From Rodentibacter haemolyticus (GTDB lineage: Bacteria > Pseudomonadota > Gammaproteobacteria > Enterobacterales > Pasteurellaceae): a stretch of DNA of 64,000 nt. Where the stretch lies: NCBI RefSeq assembly GCF_015356115.1, contig NZ_CP063056.1:1178001-1242000 (forward strand), in the 5' to 3' direction. Under the pieces are notes generated by a model. The model made no database searches. It saw only the letters and a list, made by a program, of their open reading frames with translations, and had not been told where the DNA came from. The position numbers and the translations under genes were made by a program. The stretch's first letter is position 1. Every line of letters starts with the position of its first letter. Positions 12,384-20,926 of this stretch are shown here, in pieces.

Positions 12384-12478
12384 GGAAGGTCGTCATCTCC
12401 GGTGAGGTGGCAGGACTTCAAATCCTGTTGGGGACGCCAGCGTTCCCGGGTGGGTTCAACTCCCATGACTTTCCGCCA
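12384..12478 (+). tRNA. selC: tRNA-Sec (TCA)
   Basis: A 95-nt selenocysteine tRNA with encoded CCA, nearly identical in form to E. coli selC. It has the long acceptor stem (GGAAGGTC at 12384 pairing with GACTTTCC near the end), the anticodon loop GACTTCAAATC with anticodon TCA, and a long variable arm (GGGGACGCCAGCGTTCCC). It lies divergent from selA and selB. With those two genes, it makes a compact selenocysteine insertion set. Confidence 0.97.
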
Positions 12479-12561
12479 ATCTAAAAAATACCGCAAATCA
12501 ACATAAACATCCCATAAAGGAAAAGGGAGCAATAAGCCCCCTCTCTAAAGTAAGTTCATTA

Positions 12562-13191
12562 TTACACTGCTTTTCTCGCTGCTAAATAACGACTCGCACA
12601 TTCCGCTGCAGCGGTTAAGCCGCCCGCCATCATAATAATATCCTTAATCACTAAACGCCCGACACCTGATAAATAAGGGAAACCCACGTTCGGACTTGGC
12701 ATATCACCGCCAAGATTCGGCACCCAAGCTTCAGGCGTGGTAATCAAAAACGAAAGGGTAACAATAGACATTCCGAAAGTAAGTAAACCACCGGCTAAGC
12801 CTAAGGTTGGATTCCAAATACCAAGTAATACCAATACACCGATAGTAACGATAATCGCACCGATAATATAAGAGGCGGTATAAGTGCCGTTGGCTTTGTG
12901 CCATTCAATATTTTTGGCGACCATTTTACCTTCCGGGTTTTTGTGTAAGGTATATTCCATCACCAATTCACCCTTGTCGTTTTCCACTAAATTAGGGCCT
13001 TTTTCGTATAAGAAACTCATAAACGGGCTGTTGGAAACAAAATGTGCAATGCCGTCCGCTTCATATTGCACGACTTTTAAACCGCCGATCCAAGCCATAA
13101 CGATAAAAATCGCAATGCGAATAAAATTGATAAATTGACGTTGCATTGGAGCAACAATCTTCGCAACAAAATCAACAAAAGTTGTAAACAT
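12562..13191 (-). CDS. DUF417 (YkgB/RclC-like) inner membrane protein
   Basis: A 209-residue membrane protein of the DUF417 family, which includes E. coli RclC, one of the proteins induced by reactive chlorine through RclR. Four hydrophobic segments are visible (about 22-42, 108-130, 132-155 and near 185-200). A soluble insert rich in charged residues lies between the first two. WIGGLKVVQYEADGI near residue 38-52 is a family signature. It stands alone with no RclR-type regulator beside it, so a chlorine response is only a guess from homology. AAGAGA precedes the start. Confidence 0.75.
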   Translation of the reverse strand: MFTTFVDFVAKIVAPMQRQFINFIRIAIFIVMAWIGGLKVVQYEADGIAHFVSNSPFMSFLYEKGPNLVENDKGELVMEYTLHKNPEGKMVAKNIEWHKANGTYTASYIIGAIIVTIGVLVLLGIWNPTLGLAGGLLTFGMSIVTLSFLITTPEAWVPNLGGDMPSPNVGFPYLSGVGRLVIKDIIMMAGGLTAAAECASRYLAARKAV

Positions 13192-13539
13192 AATTAAAAT
13201 CTCTTAATTAAAAAACGGATAAAAATAACCTACCGACAAAGCGTAAAATAGGTATGGCGATTATTTCTTATTCATTTTATTTTGTCACTAAGGCGAAAAG
13301 GGATATGAGATTTTTTGACAATAATTTGAGATTAATACGATGAAAGCACGCTAAATCTTAACAAATCCATTACTTTTTATTCGCAAACTTCGTCTCTCCA
13401 AAATCAAAATTTATCTCGAAAATTACTTAATTTCTTTATTCCCTAATTTTTCCCTAATTTTTCTTGCTTAGAATGCCCGCCATCGAAAGAAACAACCTTG
13501 AAATAAGTTAACAAACCATTCTTGATTAAGGAGAAAAAA
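13192..13539. other. Intergenic region, nothing recognised
   Basis: About 350 bp of A/T-rich DNA between two divergent genes. It must hold both promoters, but I see no convincing operator, repeat, small gene or RNA. Confidence 0.5.
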
Positions 13540-14193
13540 ATGAAAAAATGGATCAATACATTACTTATCGGCGCAATGACATTAGGTGCGGTGAGCGTAG
13601 CTCAGGCTTTGTCGCCACAGGCTCAGGAATCACTCGGTAAAACGCAAATTTCTGCAATGCACGCTCTCTCTGCGGCGCAAAATAAAATCGGCTCAGATGC
13701 TAAAGTGAAAGAAATTGAATTTCATCACACGAAATACGGCAAAGATTATTTCCAAGTAGAAGTATTAGCCAATGGTCAGAAACACAAAGTTGATGTCGAT
13801 GCTAATAACGGTGAAATTTTAGGCACGAAAAGCAAAACGCCGAAAAAAGTAAAAATACCGGCGGAAACAGCTGAACCCAAAGTCACCTTTGCACAAGCAA
13901 TGGAAATCGCAGTAGCCAAAACCGGAGGCAAAGTGGCGGAAGCCGAGTATCACTCACACAGGGAAAAAGCCTTTTATCGCATTGAAACCGTGGTGAACGG
14001 ACAAGAATTTGTTGTTGCCGTAGATGCGGAAAAAGGGCAACTTATTGATATGCCGAAAAAAGAAAAAGGCAAACATCATAAACATCACGCAAAAGGGCAT
14101 CACCACAAGTCAAATAAAGGTCATCATGAACGGGGTGAATATCATCACGAACAAGGCGGGCAAACTCAATCAGGCGGATTTCGTCAGCAATAA
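13540..14193 (+). CDS. Secreted PepSY-domain protein with His-rich tail
   Basis: A 217-residue exported protein. A signal peptide (about 1-24, cleaved after AQA) is followed by two PepSY repeats (about 30-90 and 105-165), each with the pattern YFQVEVLANGQ or FYRIETVVNGQ then VDANNGEIL or VDAEKGQLI. The tail (from about 170) is very rich in histidine and lysine (KHHKHHAKGHHHKS), suggesting binding of a transition metal in the periplasm. AAGGAGA supports ATG at 13540 over an upstream TTG. It lies just before a two-component system, which it may serve as target or accessory sensor. A USS-pair terminator separates them. Confidence 0.85.
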   Translation: MKKWINTLLIGAMTLGAVSVAQALSPQAQESLGKTQISAMHALSAAQNKIGSDAKVKEIEFHHTKYGKDYFQVEVLANGQKHKVDVDANNGEILGTKSKTPKKVKIPAETAEPKVTFAQAMEIAVAKTGGKVAEAEYHSHREKAFYRIETVVNGQEFVVAVDAEKGQLIDMPKKEKGKHHKHHAKGHHHKSNKGHHERGEYHHEQGGQTQSGGFRQQ

Positions 14194-14210
14194 TATTTAG
14201 TGATAAAATC

Positions 14211-14256
14211 AACCGCACTTTTGTGTTCTTTTCATAAAGTGCGGTTATTTTTTGTT
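14211..14256 (+). terminator. Terminator made of an inverted USS pair
   Basis: AACCGCACTTT (14211-14221) and AAAGTGCGGTT (14236-14246) are two USS cores in opposite orientation that form an 11-bp stem, followed by ATTTTTT. It lies after the PepSY gene and 33 bp before the response regulator. Confidence 0.8.
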
Positions 14257-14278
14257 GTAACTTATTGATGAGAAAACC

Positions 14279-14944
14279 ATGCGAATTTTATTAGTCGAAG
14301 ATGACAAAATGATCGCCGAAGCGGTTGCAAACGGCTTGAAAACAGCATGCTATGCAGTGGATTGGGTAAATAACGGCAATACTGCCGAACGAGCCTTACA
14401 GACCCAACAATATGATTTGGTGCTACTGGATTTAGGCTTACCGGGACAAGACGGCTTGCAACTGCTTCGTCATTTACGCCAAAGCAAAAATCATACCCCC
14501 GTATTAATTGTTACGGCGCGCGATGATTTAGATAGTCGCCTTGCAGGGTTAGACGGCGGTGCGGATGATTACCTCATCAAGCCTTTTGATTTATCGGAAT
14601 TATTAGCACGCATTCGTGCCGTATTGCGTCGCCAAGGCGGACAAAGCTCACCACTATTAAGTAACGGCGTGATAACCCTAAATCCGACCAATTATCAGGT
14701 TACCCTTAGCGATCAAACCGTACCGATTGAACTGAGTAATAAAGAATTTGCCATTCTTCAAGCCTTGATGACACGCCCCGGTATTATTCATTCCCGTGCG
14801 GATTTGGAAGACAAAATCTACGCTTGGGGGGAAGAAGTGGAAAGTAACGCCATTGATTTTTTGATCCATAGCTTACGTAAGAAAATCGGCAAAACACGTA
14901 TTAAAAATGTGCGAGGAGTCGGATGGTTAGTTGCAAAAGATTAA
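14279..14944 (+). CDS. OmpR-family response regulator
   Basis: A 221-residue response regulator. The receiver domain (about 1-115) has the acidic pocket EDD at 7-9, the phosphorylated Asp in LVLLDLGLPG (about 51), Thr in VTARDD, and Lys in LIKPFD (about 101). A winged-helix DNA-binding domain (about 125-220) follows, with the RGVGW turn near the end. It resembles the QseB/PmrA/BasR group. The histidine kinase gene starts 108 bp downstream and is its likely partner. The signal is unknown; the adjacent His-rich PepSY protein hints at metal or envelope sensing. Confidence 0.9.
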   Translation: MRILLVEDDKMIAEAVANGLKTACYAVDWVNNGNTAERALQTQQYDLVLLDLGLPGQDGLQLLRHLRQSKNHTPVLIVTARDDLDSRLAGLDGGADDYLIKPFDLSELLARIRAVLRRQGGQSSPLLSNGVITLNPTNYQVTLSDQTVPIELSNKEFAILQALMTRPGIIHSRADLEDKIYAWGEEVESNAIDFLIHSLRKKIGKTRIKNVRGVGWLVAKD

Positions 14945-15052
14945 GATGATTATATTTGACAACAGAGAAAAAAGTGCGGTTGATTTCCCAAGTATTTTTC
15001 TCTTTTCCGTCAAAACGAGAAAAACACGATAAATCAGTTCATAGAAACTAAA

Positions 15053-16408
15053 ATGAAAAACTCTATCCAATTCAAACTTACCCTGACTTTTACCGCCCTA
15101 TTTACCTTGGCTGCCGGCGTTGCCGGTGGCGTATCCTTTTACGATACTTATCGTGAAAGCTATAAATTACAAGATGATATGCTGATTCAGCTCTCAAATT
15201 TTATCAATTCTTCCGAAAATCCGACCGCACTTCAGCCTCCGCATAATAATAACGCCCGGGTTTATATGCATTTTGAACGTCATCGAAAACAAGGCGACAA
15301 ACTACCACCTGACTTTCCACAGCAAATGGAAGACGGTTTCCATACCCTCCGCAAAGACGGTAAAAAATATAAAAAAGTCAATCCGAAAAAAGAAACCCGT
15401 CTCTGGTACACCGTAAAAAACGCAGATGATTTATACCGCACTTATGTTCGCAATACGCCGCAGGGCAAAATCATTATCACGCAAGAAAATGAATACCGTG
15501 AGAAATTAGCGATTCGTAGCGCTTGGCACGCGGTGTTGCCGTTATTAGTGCTATTACCTTTGGTTATTTTGCTCACCATTGTTACCGTGCGTATGGCAAT
15601 GAAACCCGTAAACCGCCTTTCTCGCAAAGTGGAACAACGCCACGAACAAAATCTTACACCGCTACCGGTTGAAAAAATCCCGAGTGAAATTCGCGGATTT
15701 GTGGTGGAAATCAACCGTTTATTAGAGCGAACAAATGATTTTATTCAGCAACAAAAACGTTTTATTGCCGATGCCTCACACGAATTGCGCAGCCCGATGA
15801 CCGCCCTTTCTTTGCAAGTGGAACAACTTACTTACCAAAACTTATCAAATGAAGACGGACAGCAACTTGATCAAATCCGACAAAGCATTCAACGTAACCG
15901 AAACTTATTGGATCAACTGCTTTCCTTCGCCCGCATTCAAAATAATAAAATGGAAAATTACACCGATTTCAACGTACAAACTATTTTCCGCCGAGTGATT
16001 GAAGATCTGCTCCCCTTGGCAATAGATAAAAATCAAGATTTAGGCGTTACCAATGAACAAACGGTTAATTTTCAAGGTTTGGAAACGGATTTCTATTTAC
16101 TGGTAAAAACCTTAGTGGATAACGCCATTCGTTATACACCAAATGGCAGCCGAATTGATTTGAGCGTACAACAAGGAAAAAACCGTATCATCATTGAAGT
16201 GGAAGATAATGGCAACGGCATTCCGCAGGAAGAACGCAAACGCGTGCTTGACCCTTTCTACCGTATTCTCGGCACGGAACAACAAGGTTCGGGATTAGGT
16301 TTGGCTATTGCAGCGGAAATTGTGAAAAACTACGCAGGAACACTCACTTTGTTAAATAGCGTTCACTTTGAAAATGGGTTACTGGTGAGGGTGGAATTGC
16401 CTTACTAA
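15053..16408 (+). CDS. Sensor histidine kinase
   Basis: A 451-residue membrane histidine kinase of the QseC/PmrB type. Two transmembrane helices (about 8-28 and 161-182) frame a periplasmic sensor region of about 130 residues rich in basic residues. A HAMP-like linker follows. The H-box FIADASHELRSPMTALS (near 238-254), N-box LVDNAIRYTP, G1 DNGNGIP and G2 GSGLGLAIA are all intact. It pairs with the response regulator just upstream. A USS lies in the 108-bp gap and another inside the sensor-coding part, encoding PTALQP. The start has only a weak ribosome binding site. Confidence 0.9.
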   Translation: MKNSIQFKLTLTFTALFTLAAGVAGGVSFYDTYRESYKLQDDMLIQLSNFINSSENPTALQPPHNNNARVYMHFERHRKQGDKLPPDFPQQMEDGFHTLRKDGKKYKKVNPKKETRLWYTVKNADDLYRTYVRNTPQGKIIITQENEYREKLAIRSAWHAVLPLLVLLPLVILLTIVTVRMAMKPVNRLSRKVEQRHEQNLTPLPVEKIPSEIRGFVVEINRLLERTNDFIQQQKRFIADASHELRSPMTALSLQVEQLTYQNLSNEDGQQLDQIRQSIQRNRNLLDQLLSFARIQNNKMENYTDFNVQTIFRRVIEDLLPLAIDKNQDLGVTNEQTVNFQGLETDFYLLVKTLVDNAIRYTPNGSRIDLSVQQGKNRIIIEVEDNGNGIPQEERKRVLDPFYRILGTEQQGSGLGLAIAAEIVKNYAGTLTLLNSVHFENGLLVRVELPY

Positions 16409-16424
16409 AATGAGTTGATTTTCC

Positions 16425-16573
16425 ATTATTATGTAGCAGTTGCGTAAAAAGAATTTTAGAACGGGGGGAAACTTTGCGTAACGCACTATTTCATCATTAA
16501 ATCTTGTTGATTGGTACGTTACGGCTTCGCCTAACGCAACCCTACGATGATTTGTGCAAGCAACATAATACCG
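16425..16573. repeat. Palindromic repeat family A, copy A2
   Basis: A 149-bp element after the kinase gene. The left end reads ATTATTATGTAGCAGTTGCG and the right end TTTGTGCAAGCAACATAATACCG. Inside are the shared modules AACTTTGCGTAACGCAC and GTTACGGCTTCGCCTAACGC. A USS lies just outside the right end (near 16582). Confidence 0.8.
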
Positions 16574-16679
16574 TGATTTTCAACCGCACTTTTCCTCATT
16601 TTGTGACCCTGCTCAAAGATTTTTATTGAAAAATTGCCTAATATAACGTATTCACAATATTCGTAATATGGAGGTCATA

Positions 16680-16934
16680 ATGACAGGTTCCGAACTTATG
16701 CTTGAAGGAATTAATTTGATGTTTGCAGGAATGGGTTTTGTGATATTGTTTCTGTTCCTACTCATTTACGCTGTCGGTTTTTCTTCAAAACTGATTAATC
16801 GTTATTTTCCCGAGCCGATAACAACGCCGCCCTCCGCACCAAATTCTTCTACTGATAAAGATAATCTTGAACAGTTGCGACCGATTATTGTTGCCGCAAT
16901 TGCCCATCACCGCCGTCAACAGAGCTTAAAATAG
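16680..16934 (+). CDS. oadG: Oxaloacetate decarboxylase gamma chain
   Basis: An 84-residue subunit with one transmembrane helix (about 15-37) near the N-terminus and a hydrophilic tail. OadG joins the alpha and beta chains and helps bind the zinc used by the alpha chain; the C-terminal AHHRRQQ fits this. GGAGGT before ATG 16680 decides the start; an ATG 12 bp upstream overlaps that site. First gene of oadGAB, with 18 bp to oadA. Confidence 0.9.
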   Translation: MTGSELMLEGINLMFAGMGFVILFLFLLIYAVGFSSKLINRYFPEPITTPPSAPNSSTDKDNLEQLRPIIVAAIAHHRRQQSLK

Positions 16935-16952
16935 CCATAGAAAGAGGTATTT

Positions 16953-18773
16953 ATGACTACTCAACATAAAAAAATTGCTATTACTGATGTCGTATTACGC
17001 GATGCCCATCAATCTCTTTTTGCAACCCGAATGCGTCTTGAAGATATGCTGCCAATAGCCGCTGAATTAGATGATATCGGCTATTGGTCATTAGAAGCTT
17101 GGGGGGGCGCAACTTTTGATAGTTGTATCCGTTTTTTAGGTGAAGATCCTTGGGTTCGTTTACGTGAACTGAAAAAAGCCTTACCAAAAACCCCATTACA
17201 AATGTTACTACGCGGGCAAAATTTATTGGGCTATCGTCATTATGCCGATGATGTGGTGGATCGTTTCGTTGAACGTGCTGTCGCAAACGGAATGAGCGTT
17301 TTCCGCGTGTTTGATGCGATGAACGATCCCCGTAATATGCAACAAGCCTTGAAAGCCGTTCGCAAGCAAGGCGGCCACGCACAAGGCACATTGAGTTATA
17401 CCACCAGCCCGGTTCACACCTTAGAAACTTGGTTGAACACCACCGAGCAATTATTAGAAATCGGTATTGATTCTCTTGTGATTAAAGATATGTCGGGCAT
17501 TTTAACACCGATGGCGGCTTACGAATTAGTGAGTGAAATAAAAAAACGTTACGATGTTCGCTTGCATTTGCACTGCCATGCCACCACCGGTATGGCGGAG
17601 ATGGCATTGTTAAAAGGTGTGGAAGCAGGACTTGACGGCATTGATACCTCCATTTCATCAATGAGCGGTACTTACGGCCACCCTGCCACCGAAGCTCTCG
17701 TTGCCACTTTACAAGGCACGGGTTACGACACCGGTTTAGATGTGCTGAAAATTGAGAAAATCGCGGCTTATTTCCGTGAAGTTCGTAAAAAATATGCGAA
17801 ATTTGAAGGTCAATTGAAAGGTTCTGACAGCCGTATTTTAGTAGCACAGGTGCCGGGCGGAATGCTAACGAATTTGGAAAGCCAATTAAAACAGCAAAAT
17901 GCGTCCGATAAGTTAGATTTAGTATTGCAAGAAATTCCGAAAGTGCGCGAAGATTTGGGCTATATTCCATTAGTCACTCCAACCTCTCAAATTGTGGGAA
18001 CGCAAGCGGTTATTAATGTATTAATGGGGGAACGCTATAAAACCATTGCAAAAGAAACCGCAGGAATTTTAAAAGGCGAATATGGACGCACTCCTGCGGC
18101 CGTTAACAGTGCATTGCAGGCTCGGGTACTGGATGGCGCACAACCGATCACGGATCGCCCGGCGGATCATCTCGCACCGGAAATGGATAAACTCATTACA
18201 GAAGTGAAACAATTAGCACAAGAAAAAGGCATTAAACTTGCCGAAAATGAAATTGATGATGTGTTAATTGTTGCCTTGTTCCCACAAGTGGGCTTGAAAT
18301 TCTTAGAAAATCGCGGTAATCCGTCAGCCTTTGAGCCTGCCCCGACAGCCGAAACCCCGTCAAACAAAACGGTGGAAAAACCGACCGCACTTTCTACGGC
18401 TAAATCCTCCGAACCGGCGGTTTATACCGTTGAGTTAGAAGGCAAAGCATTTGTTGTTAAAGTCAGCGAGGGCGGAGAGGTAACCAATATCGCCCCAACG
18501 ACAGTTCCAACGCCTGCACCGGCGCCAGCAACACCTGTTTCAGCGCCTACATCAAACACAGGTACACCGATAACCGCACCGATGTCAGGAAATATTTGGA
18601 AGGTTGTCGCCACCGAAGGGCAAACTGTCGCAGAAGGGGATGTATTGCTCATTCTTGAAGCAATGAAAATGGAAACCGAAATTCGTGCCGCCCAAGGCGG
18701 TACTGTGCGTGGTATTTCCGTCAAAACCGGGGATAGCGTTACTGTGGGCGATACCTTAATGACCATCGCATAA
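16953..18773 (+). CDS. oadA: Oxaloacetate decarboxylase alpha chain
   Basis: A 606-residue biotin protein. The N-terminal part (about 1-300) is the carboxyltransferase TIM barrel, starting ITDVVLRDAHQSLFATRMR and with the metal-binding LHLHCHATTG near 205. The C-terminal 80 residues form the biotinyl domain with the biotinylated lysine in EAMKMETEI. A Pro/Ala/Thr-rich linker (about 500-545) connects them; a USS lies just before it, encoding PTALST. The chain takes CO2 from oxaloacetate onto biotin; OadB then releases it while exporting sodium. AGAGG precedes the start. Confidence 0.96.
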   Translation: MTTQHKKIAITDVVLRDAHQSLFATRMRLEDMLPIAAELDDIGYWSLEAWGGATFDSCIRFLGEDPWVRLRELKKALPKTPLQMLLRGQNLLGYRHYADDVVDRFVERAVANGMSVFRVFDAMNDPRNMQQALKAVRKQGGHAQGTLSYTTSPVHTLETWLNTTEQLLEIGIDSLVIKDMSGILTPMAAYELVSEIKKRYDVRLHLHCHATTGMAEMALLKGVEAGLDGIDTSISSMSGTYGHPATEALVATLQGTGYDTGLDVLKIEKIAAYFREVRKKYAKFEGQLKGSDSRILVAQVPGGMLTNLESQLKQQNASDKLDLVLQEIPKVREDLGYIPLVTPTSQIVGTQAVINVLMGERYKTIAKETAGILKGEYGRTPAAVNSALQARVLDGAQPITDRPADHLAPEMDKLITEVKQLAQEKGIKLAENEIDDVLIVALFPQVGLKFLENRGNPSAFEPAPTAETPSNKTVEKPTALSTAKSSEPAVYTVELEGKAFVVKVSEGGEVTNIAPTTVPTPAPAPATPVSAPTSNTGTPITAPMSGNIWKVVATEGQTVAEGDVLLILEAMKMETEIRAAQGGTVRGISVKTGDSVTVGDTLMTIA

Positions 18774-18789
18774 ATCGTAGGCGGTAAAT

Positions 18790-20091
18790 ATGGACAGTAT
18801 TATTGCATTATTTAAAGGAATGGGCATTATGCACTTGGAATGGGGGCAAGCCGTAATGATCGGTGTGAGCTTGCTCCTGCTTTGGCTTGCCATTGCCCGA
18901 AAATTTGAGCCGCTGCTCTTATTGCCTATCGGTTTTGGTGGATTGCTATCCAATATTCCTGAAGCCGGAATTGCAATGAGCGCATTAGATAACCTTCTCC
19001 ACTCAGGCACGGTACAGCAGCTTTCATTGGTTGCGGCGAAATTGAATACCACAGCGGATCCCGCAGCGATAAAAGCAGCACTCAATAGTGCGTTACCCTC
19101 TCAAATCGCAGCACTTGAAACCTTAGCCGGTGACTTAGGATACAGTGCCGGTATTCTCGCACTTTTCTATAAAGTGGCTATCGGCTATGGCGTTGCGCCG
19201 CTTGTTATTTTTATGGGGGTAGGTGCAATGACGGACTTCGGTCCGCTTCTTGCAAATCCAAGAACGCTGTTACTCGGTGCGGCTGCACAATTCGGTATCT
19301 TTACCACTGTGTTAGGGGCATTAGCATTAAACTGGCTTGGTATTATTCCGTTTACGCTTCCACAAGCTGCCGCTATCGGTATTATTGGCGGTGCAGACGG
19401 CCCAACAGCGATTTATCTCACCAGTAAACTCGCCCCTGAATTATTAGGCGCTATTGCAGTCGCCGCGTATTCTTATATGGCTTTAGTTCCCTTGATTCAA
19501 CCACCGATTATGAAAGCCTTAACGACAGAAGAAGAACGCAAAATTCGTATGGTTCAACTTCGTCACGTCAGCAATCGTGAGAAAGTGCTGTTCCCGATCA
19601 TCTTGCTGTTATTAGTCGCTTTATTGCTACCTGATGCAGCACCGCTACTGGGAATGTTCTGCTTTGGTAACTTAATGCGGGTAAGCGGTGTAGTGGAACG
19701 TTTAAGCGATACCACGCAAAATGCCTTAATCAATATCACCACTATCGTGCTTGGTTTGTCGGTCGGCGCAAAATTAGTGGCAGATAAATTCCTTCAACCG
19801 CAAACTTTAGGCATTTTATTACTTGGCGTGATTGCTTTCGGAATCGGTACGGCAAGCGGCATATTAATGGCAAAATTGATGAATAAATTCAGCAAAAACA
19901 AAATTAACCCGCTTATCGGATCTGCCGGTGTATCCGCCGTACCAATGGCAGCGCGGGTATCAAATAAAGTCGGTTTAGAAGCGGATCACCAAAACTTTTT
20001 ACTGATGCACGCCATGGGACCGAACGTGGCGGGAGTTATCGGCTCTGCCATTGCAGCGGGGGTAATGCTGAAATATATCGCCGGAATGTGA
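18790..20091 (+). CDS. oadB: Oxaloacetate decarboxylase beta chain (sodium pump)
   Basis: A 433-residue, very hydrophobic subunit that decarboxylates carboxybiotin and drives sodium out of the cell. Conserved pieces are visible: GVGAMTDFGPLLANP (near 140), IGIIGGADGPTAIYLTS (near 197) and the late SAGVSAVPMAARV (near 378). Eight or more transmembrane segments can be seen. It is the last gene of oadGAB and is followed by a strong hairpin terminator at 20107-20134. The pump would convert oxaloacetate to pyruvate during anaerobic citrate or sugar use. citC appears far away at 62 kb. Confidence 0.95.
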   Translation: MDSIIALFKGMGIMHLEWGQAVMIGVSLLLLWLAIARKFEPLLLLPIGFGGLLSNIPEAGIAMSALDNLLHSGTVQQLSLVAAKLNTTADPAAIKAALNSALPSQIAALETLAGDLGYSAGILALFYKVAIGYGVAPLVIFMGVGAMTDFGPLLANPRTLLLGAAAQFGIFTTVLGALALNWLGIIPFTLPQAAAIGIIGGADGPTAIYLTSKLAPELLGAIAVAAYSYMALVPLIQPPIMKALTTEEERKIRMVQLRHVSNREKVLFPIILLLLVALLLPDAAPLLGMFCFGNLMRVSGVVERLSDTTQNALINITTIVLGLSVGAKLVADKFLQPQTLGILLLGVIAFGIGTASGILMAKLMNKFSKNKINPLIGSAGVSAVPMAARVSNKVGLEADHQNFLLMHAMGPNVAGVIGSAIAAGVMLKYIAGM

Positions 20092-20106
20092 TGTTTTAAA
20101 ATAAAA

Positions 20107-20134
20107 AAAGAGCGGTCAAATTCGACCGTTCTTT
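20107..20134. terminator. Bidirectional terminator between oadB and eda
   Basis: AAAGAGCGGTC and GACCGTTCTTT form an 11-bp stem (one G-T pair) with a 6-nt loop, with an A-run before and T-rich sequence after. It serves the convergent oadB and eda transcripts. Confidence 0.75.
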
Positions 20135-20221
20135 CGGCATTATGTCTCAGTCACACAAAGAGAATTTTATCTTCAGTATTTATCGGGGGTAGGGGGCGTT
20201 AAGCTTTGCGTAACGCACCGT
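20135..20221. repeat. Palindromic repeat family A, truncated copy A3
   Basis: The left end (CGGCATTATGTCTCAGTCAC then ACAAAG) and the inner module GGCGTTAAGCTTTGCGTAACGCACCG of family A are present. The right inverted end is missing. It lies between the terminator and the convergent eda gene. Confidence 0.6.
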
Positions 20222-20260
20222 TTTATCTGCGCTCTTTTTCACATTAACTTTCTGTTAAAA

Positions 20261-20896
20261 CTAAGAATGAGCTAATTGCACCGCCTCCGCTACCAATCGC
20301 CCGATCTCCTGCCAATCTTGTGTCTCAATCAGTTTTTTATCCACAAACCAAGATCCACCACAGGCAACGACATTAGGAATAGAAAGGTAGTCTTTGAGAT
20401 TTTGGGTAGAAATTCCCCCTGTAGGCATAATTTGAAGATTGTGATAAGGGCCTAATAACGCCTTGATCATTTTTACCCCGCCACTGGCTTCCGCCGGGAA
20501 GAATTTTACTGCCGAAATGCCCATTTCCAAGGCGCTTTCAATAGACATCGGATTGTTCACCCCCGGAATAACAGGTAAACCTAAATCCAAACAAAGTTGT
20601 ACAATTTTCGGATTGAATCCTGGCGTTACAATCGCATCTGCCCCCGCATTTTTGGCAGAAACCACTTGTTCTGCGGTTAATACCGTTCCCGCTAAAATTA
20701 AAATATCCGGTTGATTTTGGCGTAATAAGCGGATTGCTTCCTCTGCCGCTTCAGAGCGAAAGGTAATTTCTGCCACGGGTAAACTGTTTTGAGAAAGAGT
20801 TTCCATCAAAGGCAAAATATCTTTTGCTTTATTTAATGCAATGACAGGAATGATTTTAAGTAAACGAAGTTTTTCGATAAGTTGTTCGGTTGTCAT
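20261..20896 (-). CDS. eda: KDPG aldolase
   Basis: A 211-residue class I aldolase that splits 2-keto-3-deoxy-6-phosphogluconate into pyruvate and glyceraldehyde 3-phosphate, the last step of hexuronate breakdown. IPVIALNKAKDILP at the N-terminus, the proton-shuttling Glu in VAEITFRSEAA (about 43), and the Schiff-base lysine in AVKFFPAE (about 130) are present. Length fits the family (213 in E. coli). It is the last gene of the ten-gene operon starting at 31.86 kb, 30 bp after the SDR gene and upstream of a terminator. GAGGA precedes the start. Confidence 0.95.
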   Translation of the reverse strand: MTTEQLIEKLRLLKIIPVIALNKAKDILPLMETLSQNSLPVAEITFRSEAAEEAIRLLRQNQPDILILAGTVLTAEQVVSAKNAGADAIVTPGFNPKIVQLCLDLGLPVIPGVNNPMSIESALEMGISAVKFFPAEASGGVKMIKALLGPYHNLQIMPTGGISTQNLKDYLSIPNVVACGGSWFVDKKLIETQDWQEIGRLVAEAVQLAHS

Positions 20897-20926
20897 ATTT
20901 TGTTCCTCGTATTCGTTTTATGGTAT

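Noticed and set aside
16981..18766. Long antisense frames within oadA and oadB
   Set aside because: They mirror the strong codon pattern of the real genes and resemble no protein family.
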